64,000 nucleotides of DNA from Echinarachnius parma (taxonomy: Eukaryota > Echinodermata > Echinoidea > Clypeasteroida > Echinarachniidae), in contig JBAMJV010003325.1 of assembly GCA_037951105.1 (NCBI GenBank), forward strand, positions 1 through 64,000, in the 5' to 3' direction. Below are positions 55,691 to 64,000 of the stretch, piece by piece. How positions within the stretch are numbered: the first letter of the stretch is position 1; each line of letters begins with the position of its first letter. The translations under genes and the position numbers were made by a program. Below the pieces are notes generated by a model, which was not told where the DNA came from, ran no database searches, and saw only the letters and a list, made by a program, of their open reading frames with translations.

Positions 55691-57075
55691 TTGCCGGACC
55701 TAGTTACTATTGATAAGCTTGCCAACGTCATACGCATATTATTTGCATACATTACAGAAGCGGTCTATTGGCTGAGTGCTATTTTAGCTACCACTAGGGC
55801 ACCAATTATTTTGCTGGCCCGACATTGTTCAGATCCGTGACGACTCGGGGGCGACTCTATGTGGGTTGGGAGTTGATAATACTAGTGCTGAGTTATTCCG
55901 TTTATTTCACTAAACGTTTAAAAATCGTCTTTAAACTTGTTTTTGTTTTTATTTTTAAAAAAAAGAAAGAATTATTTTGAATATTTTTAGATAATAATAT
56001 TTAGCCATTGTATTTCAAGTCTCAACGTTATCTTTGTTGCCATTTCCCGACCATTACTCATACCCTAGGGTAAACAAATAAAAAAGAGTAAACGTTTCCT
56101 TAAATATAAATGTTTCCTTAAATGCTGAACATTAAAACGTTTGACTCGGCACTAGATAATATACTACTCCCTCGCCCTGCATGATTAATACGTCTGAAGG
56201 TCAAGGTGTGAATTGACTAGACATAATTATACAGATTTTGATTTGCATTCCTTTTTATAATGATTTATTGTAAAATATTAAAACTAAAATATCACGCTAC
56301 ATATGATACAGTATAATAATGTGGTTGTATAAATTGTTATCAATATTTGTTTAATGATTTTTGTTGCGATTTTTAAAACACAAAACACCACTCTTCATAA
56401 GATACCACGTAGCTTTAATACAAATATAACTACAAAATGTAAACAAATTTTGTTTTTTCTTCAAATTTTAGGTCTTAACATCGCATTACATACAATGTGC
56501 GACACAATTTCATACTGATAATTTAGTACAGCATTATACATTTTTCTCGAATGAGTTATTTTAAATTTTCATTACATAACATTATCACGCTTCTTTATAG
56601 AAAATAATAATCTGCCAGTTTTAATACAATCTTATTGGAATATATATATAATAATTACAGAATAACTACCACAGTGCCACTAGTCATGACAACATAGATT
56701 GATTAAAAGATTCATAGACTCACAAGAGTAAAGACACGCATAAGGTTCATTGTTGTTTCGTTCATGAGATTCTGAGAGATTATCTTAATTATGCCTATAA
56801 TTATACAGAAACTTACTATTCACCAGGAATATTAGCCATTCAAAGAATAACTAATCAAATTGAAATACATGTACAGTATATTAAATGTATTTTATATCGT
56901 AATTGATTTGATTGAAAGTTTTAGCCGCACATTTTTGTTTTAATTAAAGAGCAATAATTAAGGCGATTATTTGTAGAATTAGTTTAGAGCTTAGTTTGAA
57001 TATTCAAATCGTTATTTATTTTTTCGAGTCCACCTCCGCTTGGATATTTCGGTATTTATTCATCTTTAAGACTGT

Positions 57076-57144
57076 CTAGAAGAATCTCGGGATATTGAAC
57101 AGATCCAGTTCAGGCAGAGGCCGGGGTGGGCGCGATGAATTAAC
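57076..57144 (-). CDS. Ependymin-related gene, terminal exon
   Basis: Acceptor tttacag, then VNSSRPPRPLPELDLFNIPR and FF, stop TAG 57078-57076. It is a proline-rich tail after the last ependymin cysteine, with no counterpart I know, and is supported by phase and splice signals. Confidence 0.75.
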   Translation of the reverse strand, partial: VNSSRPPRPLPELDLFNIPRFF

Positions 57145-58851
57145 CTGTAAATTAATCATAATACAGTTATTAACATTTTACAGTGCCGTAGATATGGGGA
57201 GAGGGCACAGGGGCAATAATTGTTTACAGAAAACAATAACAAAATCATATTCAGAAAATCGCTGTACAGTTTAACAATAAATACATACATAAGAGTGTGC
57301 CCTAAAAAAGTCTGATACTAACGTAAACTGTTATAAATATTTGATTTTACTACTATGGTGTATCAAACAAGATAAAACGCTTAACGACAAACTAAGTAAA
57401 GGGGATTTTATTAGATAAACACAATCGATGTGCTATTATTCGGGAAATATCATAATTATGATAATTAAAAGTGCTCAAACAAATCAAATCATAAGTGAAC
57501 ACACAAAGGACACTCGAGCGCGAAATTATGCTACTTTTAATTATAAAGAAAGTAAATTTCAAGGCAGCGTTAATCAACTGCATTACAGATGATTGATACT
57601 ACAGTATATTCTTAATCTTTGTAGGGAAAAAAAAACAATATTTTGTTATCGTTAGTCTCAGAAAAATTTGATGTAGGGTTTCCAAAAACATTTCTCTGAG
57701 GTTAAAGGGATAGTTGAGTTCTGGTAAAGAGAGTACAGTTTTGGTCAAAGCTTTTTTTTATTATTTTTTTTATTTGTAACGGTTTGTTCAAAATTATCTA
57801 ATATTTGTGGGGCCCCACATTTATTACAAATGGTTACGTTTATGGATATTTCAGCCGTTTCTGAACCGATTTTGATCAAATAAAGTTTATTCTGTCACTA
57901 AAATATTATGCTCTTTCAAATTTTGCACTCAGTTTTTCATTATCTCACAAAAAAAGTATTATGTGTAGCGCCCTCTCTACCAAAACTCAACTATCCCTTT
58001 AAATTTTTCATCCCTATATAAATCCCGATACGAGCAGCTATAGGGCTGCTTTTCAGCAAGACTGGGCATTACAAGCATGCATACATCAAACAAAAGTATA
58101 GCTCACCTGCTTAGTACAGAAGGAGGGTAAAGTAAACCACATGTCCGGTTCGGGAATCCCGAGAGTCATGTTCATCCATCCCGATGTAGCCACCATCGGG
58201 ACTGTGTCGGGCAGAATAGCGGGAATGAACGATTAGAACAATATACATTCGTAAATATTAGTTTTGACTTGCTTCGGGGTTGGGCAGTCCATCCTTCCCC
58301 ATGAAGCGCACACCAGCGGGACTATGTCAGTCGGTATCCAAAATGATCAATAGAACATAAAATGTAAACATATTATGGTATGATTTGTTTCGTAGTGGGG
58401 ATATTTATCATTGATTGGTGCGCAGTAAGATTGTACATTGTATTTAATCTATAGATGTCATAGAAATATAACACTTCAACATCGTCCTCACCATCTACAT
58501 CACCATCAACCTCATCCTCATCCTCATCAACATCAATATCATCATCATCATCATCATCAACGTTATAATCATTATCATCATCAGTCATCTTCATCGTTAT
58601 CGTACTATAAGTGTATCATCATCATCATCATCATCATAATCATCATCATCACCGTCTACCTCATCATCATCATCATGCATTATCATCATCACCGTCTATA
58701 CCTATTCATCTTCATCTTCAACATTTTCTTAACCATCTCCTTCATCATCATCATTATCATTACCATCATCATCATCATCATCATCATCACCGTCTACCTC
58801 TTCATCTTCATCTTCAACATTATCTTAACCAGCTCCTTCATCATCATCATT

Positions 58852-58930
<79 letters not shown>

Positions 58931-61900
58931 ATCATCTTCATCGTTATCGTACTATAAGTGTACCTTCTTCAGTGAAGTTGTCGAAACGTGAACCAATGAA
59001 GGCAGAGCTGAACGGGTAGCACGTCCCAGGGACGACGTTCAGCGATACCTGAATAAATCAATAAAATCAAAGGAAATTTGAAAAAGCGAGTTGAGTCGTA
59101 TTGACTTGATTTGAATTTTGCTTAATTGAATTGAGTTGATCACGATTAGAAATGTTATTGAATTGGAAAGGTAAGCAACTTACACTCTGTTTTCCTCAAC
59201 CTTGGAGAAAAATATTTAATCGTCCTCTTAACTAGAACACGTGTTATATACATTTATGGTGATTGCAAAATCTAATAGGGATCAGATTAAATTATAATAG
59301 AAATAGTCAGAATACAACATAAATTGTTATCATTTTCTTCATTCCACATACCTTCCCGTCCATGGGGTCGAGTGGCCAAAAAAAGTCGTACGTCCACGTG
59401 TCCACCGAAACACCCTGCCATCCGGGCCCGCCCAGTACACTACTCATCACGTACTTGGCATAGTCTGTGGTTAAAACAAATTATATTTTATTTCCTATTA
59501 TAGTTCCAATGATTCCGTTTCCTATTCACATTTGGAAGGAACTAGCAGGAAACGAAGTGATGCGGACCAATTAAGTTCGGAATGGACTAGTATACTTTTA
59601 ATTCGGTTCCTTTTGGTATGAAACGTCATGAAAGTTCAACATTTGCCAGGTACTGACTGTTCCGCTACATTTTGGTCGGATCGGAAAGAAACGGTAGGAG
59701 AAATGGTACAGTGGGAATAGGCCATACATAAAAGTGATCCATTAATTTAACTAAGATTTTTTCAAAGAGTGATAATTATATCATATATACTAATAATATC
59801 GTATATAATTTTTCAGAATGATGTTTTTTTATCACCTACTCCCCAGCAATTAGTATTACAACCAAAATCAGGGGCGCTTTTCATGCAATCATTAATGTCT
59901 CCATAATTAGGGAGACATTCGGTGAATCACAACCCATTCCATTCTTCTTTTACTAGAAGCCAAACAACAAAAAACAAGAGAAATGCCTTAGTTAGTTGTT
60001 TATATGTGCCTTTCTTCCATTCTAGGACCATTGAACTTTCATAATAACGGTTGTTCTTTAATGATAAGTGTTAGTTACTAAAATTATGTTTTACCATAAC
60101 TGTACCATCCCTTTCAATACATTAGGAAAGGAGTGGTCGGAGTGGTCTTAAAGGGATAGTTGAGTTTGGGTGTAGATGTAGTCTAGGTTCTATACTCTGT
60201 ATACACCTTTCCCCCATACACGCGTAACCCAGTGCATCTGTACGCCCGGTGAACCTGTCGGAACAGGTTCACCGCGGGCGTACAGATGCACCGAGTTACG
60301 CGTATATGGGGGAAAGGACTGTGTATAATACAGAGTATAGAACCTATAGACTAGTTTAGATGGCGCTACACAAAATAATTGTGTGTGAGATAATGAAAAA
60401 CAGAGTGTCAAATGTGAAAGAGCATACAACTTGAATGACAGAATAAACTGAAATGGCTGAAAATATCCATACACAAAACCATTTGCAATAATTGAGGGGC
60501 TCCACAATAATTACATTATTTTGAACCAGCCGTTAAAGAAATGTTTAAAATGCTTCCTCTTTTCCAAAATTTACAAAATAGGTTTGTAAATAGTTGTTGA
60601 TTATCTCTTTATCTAATCACTATTTCAAAAAACATCACATGCACAATATTTAATTTAAAATGGTTGAAATCAATGAGTTTTTTGAAGAGCGCACTCTTGA
60701 GGTTTAACTGCTCTTTTCATTAAAATTTAATGATAACAGGCTTTTTACTTTACAGTCAATTGTAATTTTTCCTTTATTTCGAGCATGGTGGGGTTATAAC
60801 TATTAGTTCGTAATATGGTACAGGATTTGGTTACTAAAAGTCAGTTTGACTAAAACGGTACTCTCTTTACCAAAACTCAAACACCCTTTAAAGTGGCATT
60901 GACAAGGCCGATAGAGGACGCTTATACGGAATCTCCAGAGCGCGTTCTCTATCAACGCGCTCTGGGAATCTCCGCTATTATATAGTTTGTATAGACGGCG
61001 CATCTCGTGCATAGCGCGCGCGTAATACAGAGCGCGTGCTCTGGCGTAATACAGAGCCGTATACGGCTCTGGCGTAATATGACTAGCGTCCTCTATCGGC
61101 CTTGTCACTGCCATTTAAATGAATGGTCCGAGAATTTCACAGGGGGGCGCAAATGTATGGAAGCAGGAGACCATCAAAAACATGGATATACGTCGTGTAG
61201 TAATTCGAATTACTACACGACCTAATTATTTACGTCGTGCAGTAAATGGAATTACTACACGACGTATATCCGCGTTTTTGACGGTCTCATGCTTCCATAC
61301 AAATGGCCATTATACTATTTTGTAAACAAGTCCAAGTTTTTTGTTGTTGTGTTTGTTCTGAACGGGAAAAGAGATGTCAAGAAGTATAGCTTACCAGGAA
61401 TGCATATATTCGGTTCTGGTTTCTTGGTCGCTTGCTTCAAACAGTATTTGTACTCATCAAGAATCACCCACTGTGACCCCTGAAACAAAATCAAAACAAC
61501 ATTAAAAATATTCAAAACCTTTTGTTTTATTAGTATTAATATTTCTAGTATTATAGTACTTGCAGCAGCAGTAGCAGCAATAACATCAGCTGCTGATTTA
61601 TTATCATGTATTGTTATTATTATTATAGTTATTATTATTATCATTATTACTATTATTGTTATTTGTATTGTTATTATAATGTATGTATGTATTATTATTA
61701 TTATAATCATCTAGTATTAGTAGTAAATATAATAAACCAGATATATATATATATATGATCATAGTTATAATAATGATAATAATAAGTAAATCTTCTGCCC
61801 GCTGATGTGTGGGCTCTTAAAACAAAGTAATGGAATGATTAGGATACAAAACTTGTTTTCCATTTCGCACCTGCGCGTATTTCTGGATGACCCGACTGGT

Positions 61901-62031
61901 TGTGTTGGTGCCATTTGGGTAGGTGACCACCATGTAGTAGCCGAACTCTCTCTTCGTGAAGTCAAACGCGCCATATTGGTAGGTGTAGAATCCTTGCGCG
62001 CCTCCTGCGGGCACTTCTCCGACTGTGCTAC
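57076..62031 (-). CDS. Ependymin-related secreted protein (last six exons; 5' end outside)
   Basis: Minus-strand exons: 62031-61871, 61479-61395, 59464-59352, 59048-58964, 58201-58107 and 57144-57076. All junctions are GT-AG and in phase; about 201 codons are present, and the signal peptide and first cysteine region are missing to the right. Order of features: GAFDFTKREFGYYMVVTYPN with likely N-glycosylation sites NGT and NTT, WVILDEYKYCLKQATKKPEP, GGPGWQGVSVDTWTYDFFW, VVPGTCYPFSSAFIG and LGIPEPDMWFTLPSFC. These correspond to the ependymin-fold landmarks of EPDR1 (YILLYKDGVMFQIDQATKQC, IGIYTVKDCYPVQ, LGIKDPSVFTPPSTC). Such proteins are secreted or lysosomal, bind calcium or lipid, and are often expanded in echinoderms. 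Exact orthology is uncertain. Confidence 0.88.
57706..57998 (+). mobile_element. TTAA-flanked MITE family A, copy 2 (short)
   Basis: AGGGATAGTTGAGTTCTGGT and mirror ACCAAAACTCAACTATCCCT sit between TTAA sites. It is an internally deleted form of 32558-33103 and lies in the last intron of the ependymin-related gene. Confidence 0.9.
58107..58201 (-). CDS. Ependymin-related gene, exon with the C-terminal FxxPxxC motif
   Basis: 95 bp, phase 1 in, phase 0 out. PMVATSGWMNMTLGIPEPDM then WFTLPSFCTKQ. NMT is a likely glycosylation site, and the Cys matches the conserved last cysteine of the family. Confidence 0.88.
58280..58400 (-). pseudogene. Weak copy of the preceding exon's 5' part and flank
   Basis: CCATCCTTCCCCATGAAGCG, GCGGGACTATGTCAG, AATGATCAATAGAACA and TTGTTTCGTAGTGGGG parallel 58170-58290 in order. 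It is a diverged direct duplicate that includes the acceptor region. Confidence 0.6.
58537..58930 (+). repeat. ATC trinucleotide microsatellite
   Basis: Long CATCAT runs are interrupted by a repeated segment (CACCGTCTACCTCTTCATCT and CTTAACCATCTCCTTC, present two to three times). It lies between two ependymin-related exons; long His/Ile frames here are artefacts. Confidence 0.95.
58964..59048 (-). CDS. Ependymin-related gene, exon with the TCYP motif
   Basis: 85 bp, phase 0 in, phase 1 out. VSLNVVPGTCYPFSSAFIGS then RFDNFTEE, including the family's conserved Cys-Tyr-Pro and a likely glycosylation site NFT. Donor GAAG|gtacac. Confidence 0.88.
59352..59464 (-). CDS. Ependymin-related gene, central exon
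   Basis: 113 bp, phase 1 in, phase 0 out. DYAKYVMSSVLGGPGWQGVS then VDTWTYDFFWPLDPMDGK, the GGP...V..W segment that precedes the CYP motif in ependymins. Confidence 0.88.
60152..60887 (+). mobile_element. TTAA-flanked MITE family A, copy 3, with a nested hairpin
   Basis: TTAA plus AGGGATAGTTGAGTTTGGGT at the left and CTCAAACACCCT with TTAA at the right. The interior matches 32558-33103 (GATGGCGCTACACAAAATAA, AACCAGCCGTTAAA). It is interrupted near its left end by a roughly 160-bp palindrome. Confidence 0.88.
60186..60345. repeat. Long palindrome inside a MITE
   Basis: GGTTCTATACTCTGTATACA, CTTTCCCCCATACACGCGTA and GCATCTGTACGCCCGGTGAA are mirrored in reverse order to 60345 with only a few mismatches and a loop of about 4 nt around 60257. 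Confidence 0.92.
60888..61118. mobile_element. Inverted-repeat MITE
   Basis: AGTGGCATTGACAAGGCCGA and TAGAGGACGCT face AGCGTCCTCTA and TCGGCCTTGTCACTGCCA. The interior has CGTAATACAGAGC-type repeats, two with internal hairpins (AGAGCGCGTGCTCT, AGAGCCGTATACGGCTCT). Confidence 0.88.
61153..61303. repeat. Palindrome within a palindrome
   Basis: The outer arms (TGTATGGAAGCAGGAGACCA, ATATACGTCGTGTAGTAATT) are mirrored at 61240-61303. Inside the left arm GTCGTGTAGTAATTCGAATT continues to a perfect 30-bp palindrome at 61192-61221. Confidence 0.9.
61395..61479 (-). CDS. Ependymin-related gene, exon with the K-Y-C segment
   Basis: 85 bp, phase 0 in, phase 1 out. GSQWVILDEYKYCLKQATKK then PEPNICIP, aligned with FQIDQATKQCSK of EPDR1. 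Acceptor gtttcag; donor gtaagc. Confidence 0.88.
61600..61720. repeat. ATT/TTA trinucleotide-rich stretch
   Basis: Interrupted ATT repeats, with a TATATA run at 61740-61756, in an intron of the ependymin-related gene. Confidence 0.85.
61871..62031 (-). CDS. Ependymin-related gene, first exon visible
   Basis: 161 bp, phase 1 in, phase 0 out. STVGEVPAGGAQGFYTYQYG, AFDFTKREFGYYMVVTYPNG and SRVIQKYAQ. Acceptor ctgccatgcag; the preceding exon is not visible before 64000. Confidence 0.88.
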
Positions 62032-63378
62032 CTGCATGGCAGATACCGATCAAATGAGTTTAATTAATAATATACATGTACAACTTGTAAAATCTTAGGT
62101 ATGGAAACACTTCAGGCTTGCCAGACCTCTGTGTGTTTCTATTTCGATGTTATGGCAGTGTATTTTATGTACGAAATTGATTGTTGTGAGACATGCAGGA
62201 ATATAAATAACAAATAATTAAAAAAAATGCATCGTTCAAATGGATGGAATACTCTCTAGGGAGTGAGAAATGTGCAGTCATTGTATCCGTCGATGGGGGT
62301 AATGATAATACATGTAGTGTAGAGCGCCATGAACCTCATGGGAATAGCGCTACATAAATATCCGTTATCAGTATGTGGCATACCATTGAAAAATTGAATT
62401 TAATCAAATATATATACATGTAATTTATTAAATGGATAATATTGTTTTATAGACGAGAACACACCATACAATACCACAGTGACGTAGCTATGAGGAGGCA
62501 CGGTGGGGGGGGGGGGGGGGGGGTGGCGACTCTCAATAATTTGACACAGTGACAATAAAGAACATGAGCGTATAATCTAAGCGTACGGATGTACGGATTA
62601 AAGGGGTAGTACAGTTTTGGTAAGGCTGAACTTTAGTAACCAAACCTGGACAGTAACATTATAAACTAATAGTTATTACTCCACCATGCTCGAAAGGTAT
62701 ACAAAATTACAAACGACTAAGTAAAAAGCCTGTTATCATTCAAAAGAGCCATTAAAACACAAGAGGGCGCTTTCTAAAAAGGCATTGGTTTCAACCATTT
62801 TTCATACAAAATAATGCATGTGATGTTCTACTGAAATAATGATTAAGTAGATAGATCATCAACAACTATTTTAAAAACGCTTTTGAAAATTTTTGAAAAA
62901 GTGTATGCATTTTTTTAATTTTTTGAAAAAATCATCTAATTATTTGGGCCCCAAATAATTATAAGATGAAATATATTTATTGATATTTCAGCCGTTTCTG
63001 GACCGATTTTGACCAAATAAAGTTTAATCTACCATTAAAATTGCATGTTCTCTCAAATTCGACACTCAGTTTTTCATTATCTCACAAAAAAAATGTGATG
63101 TGCAGCGCCCAGGCCTTCTACCAAAACTAAACTACTCCTTTCAGAATTACATGTAAAATAAGCTGTACGTGCCCCCGATCGGTCCGACTACGCTATAATA
63201 CTATACTATACTTGTGAATTATCAACATTGCTGATCTCTACCAACTATGGTACAGAGAGGGGTAACCTGGTCTGGTGAAAATTAGCTTGGTGCACCTATA
63301 TGACCAGGGATAATACGCTATTCTGCATTAGGCGCTATATAAATACAATATATTATATATTATACAAATAAAAATGAA
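62032..63378. other. Intron or upstream sequence of the ependymin-related gene
   Basis: It holds a SINE-tail-like piece (62263-62365, AGCGCCATGAACCTCATGGG and GCGCTACATAAATA), a G run (62504-62523), and a diverged family A MITE (62602-63139, left end AGGGGTAGTACAGTTTTGGT after TTAA). No exon seen. Confidence 0.6.
62602..63139 (-). mobile_element. TTAA-type MITE family A, copy 4 (reverse)
   Basis: The interior TTGGTTTCAACCATTTT, ATTTCAGCCGTTTCTGGACC and CACTCAGTTTTTCATTATCT matches the reverse complement of 32558-33103. The left end is intact; the right end is decayed (AAACTACTCCTTTCAG). Confidence 0.85.
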
Positions 63379-63460
63379 TGGCAGTGGTGGGAGTCGAACC
63401 CACGCCATCGAAATGACTGGTGCCTAAAACCAGCGCCTTAGACCGCTCGGCCACGCTACC
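63379..63460 (-). tRNA. tRNA-Leu (anticodon UAG)
   Basis: An 82-nt gene reads GGTAGCGTGGCCGAGCGGTC at its 5' end. It has a long leucine-type variable arm and TGGGTTCGACTCCCA as T arm, ending CACTGCCA. The anticodon loop TTTAGGC gives UAG, decoding CUA/CUN. The acceptor stem has a 3-70 wobble and a C6-A67 mismatch, so slight decay is possible; all other stems pair. Confidence 0.87.
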
Positions 63461-63469
63461 TGGTGTGAC

Positions 63470-63740
63470 ATAATGAATGCGTGCCTTCTAATCGAGAAGT
63501 CCCGAGTTCGAACCCATCGCGATTTTTTTTCCAGCTCTTCACCCGGAAGGATGGAAAGGAGTTACTTGATAAGCCTGGGTTGCATGGCTGGGGTTGCATG
63601 GCTGGAATGCTCCTCAGAGAGGGGAACATTTGCACTTTGTGTGCTGGAATGAGTGCCGTATAGTGATGCGCCGCGAGCGTCGAAGGACGGAACGTGTGCT
63701 ATATAAGTAACCACCATTAATATTATTTTATTATTATCTC
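63470..63740 (+). repeat. tRNA-derived SINE-like element
   Basis: A B-box-like GAGTTCGAACCC at 63503 and a tail GTGCTATATAAGTAACCACC followed by ATT-rich sequence give the layout of a SINE, directly next to the tRNA gene. Confidence 0.6.
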
Positions 63741-63985
63741 GGATATTGCATAATTTCGAATAAATTTGTTCGTTTCGATCACCACTTTCTAAAAACATAT
63801 TAGTATAGACACCAGTATTATTATTGTATTATTACCTCGGATATTGCATAATTTCGAATAAATTTGTTCGTTTTGATCACCACTTTCTAAAAAAAACATA
63901 TTAGTAGCCATTATTATTATTATTTAATTATTACCTCGGATATTGTATAATTACACATCAATTTATTCGTTTCGATCACCACTAA
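63704..63985 (+). repeat. Tandem repeat of about 100 bp, three units
   Basis: Each unit has ATTATTACCTCGGATATTGC, ATAATTTCGAATAAATTTGT and TCGTTTCGATCACCACTTTC, then ACATATTAGTA. The third unit is diverged. Confidence 0.9.
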
Positions 63986-64000
63986 CCCCCACAAAAAAAT

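Larger units (their letters stand above)
51898..57075. other. Intergenic region between MRPL47 and the ependymin-like gene
   Basis: It contains G/C tracts (52028-52110, 53191-53212, 53399-53420, 53648-53662), a duplicated block (52555-53060), two MITEs (53843-54242, 54402-54832), an inverted-repeat MITE (54868-55112), a minisatellite (55119-55690) and AT-rich unique sequence (55.8-57.0 kb). No gene recognised. Confidence 0.6.

Noticed and set aside
55047-55752. Minus-strand frames with repeated NPLPKAQTTEQVDW
   Set aside because: The frame comes from the minisatellite unit and is lost where unit length changes; no start, splice or domain support.
58438-59019. 193-codon and 126-codon His/Ile-rich frames on the plus strand
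   Set aside because: They translate the ATC microsatellite; the real coding sequence here is the ependymin-related exon on the minus strand.
61315-61710. 131-codon minus-strand frame rich in Ile/Thr
   Set aside because: It is only partly real: the portion at 61479-61395 is an ependymin-related exon; the rest reads through intron ATT repeats.

Overview
The window is animal nuclear DNA: AT-rich, with long introns, GT-AG splice sites and dense short transposon debris. I infer a deuterostome invertebrate, most likely a sea urchin or another echinoderm. The evidence is an ependymin-related secreted protein gene, invertebrate-style PEX5 and MRPL47 genes, long G/C tracts, and many short inverted-repeat elements of the kind common in echinoid genomes. 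No sequence here fixes the species.

Layout. (1) 365-520, minus strand: first coding exon of an unidentified secreted protein, with a TATA box, running off the left edge. (2) 6.4-27.2 kb, plus: the complete peroxisomal import receptor gene PEX5, with 15 coding exons and about 642 codons once a 2-nt disturbance in exon 1 is discounted. (3) 27.2-39.5 kb: a triplicated PEX5 3' flank, many MITEs and one hydrophobic exon-like ORF at 38.3-38.6 kb. (4) 39.6-51.9 kb, minus: the complete mitochondrial ribosomal protein gene MRPL47 (uL29m), with 5 coding exons and 270 codons. Its 9-kb first intron holds a roughly 5-kb element with terminal inverted repeats of about 590 bp. (5) 51.9-57 kb: repeats, including a 76-82 bp minisatellite. 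(6) 57.1-62.0 kb, minus: the last six coding exons of an ependymin-related gene; its 5' end lies outside the window. (7) 63.4 kb, minus: tRNA-Leu(UAG), then SINE-like and tandem repeats.

PEX5 and MRPL47 have unrelated jobs (peroxisomal matrix import; mitochondrial translation). From memory, though, their linkage matches human 3q26.33, where the PEX5 paralogue PEX5L lies close to MRPL47, which suggests old synteny.

The most unusual pattern is that introns of PEX5, MRPL47 and the ependymin-like gene repeatedly contain truncated, decayed copies of the neighbouring exon together with its intron flank: about 20 in PEX5 and at least 4 in MRPL47. Either local partial-exon duplication is frequent in this genome, or divergent haplotypes were assembled in tandem. 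Second in interest is the nested mobile structure in MRPL47 intron 1. It carries seven copies of a GTAACAGCGTGAC motif and a decayed ORF resembling an uncharacterised multicopy invertebrate protein family.
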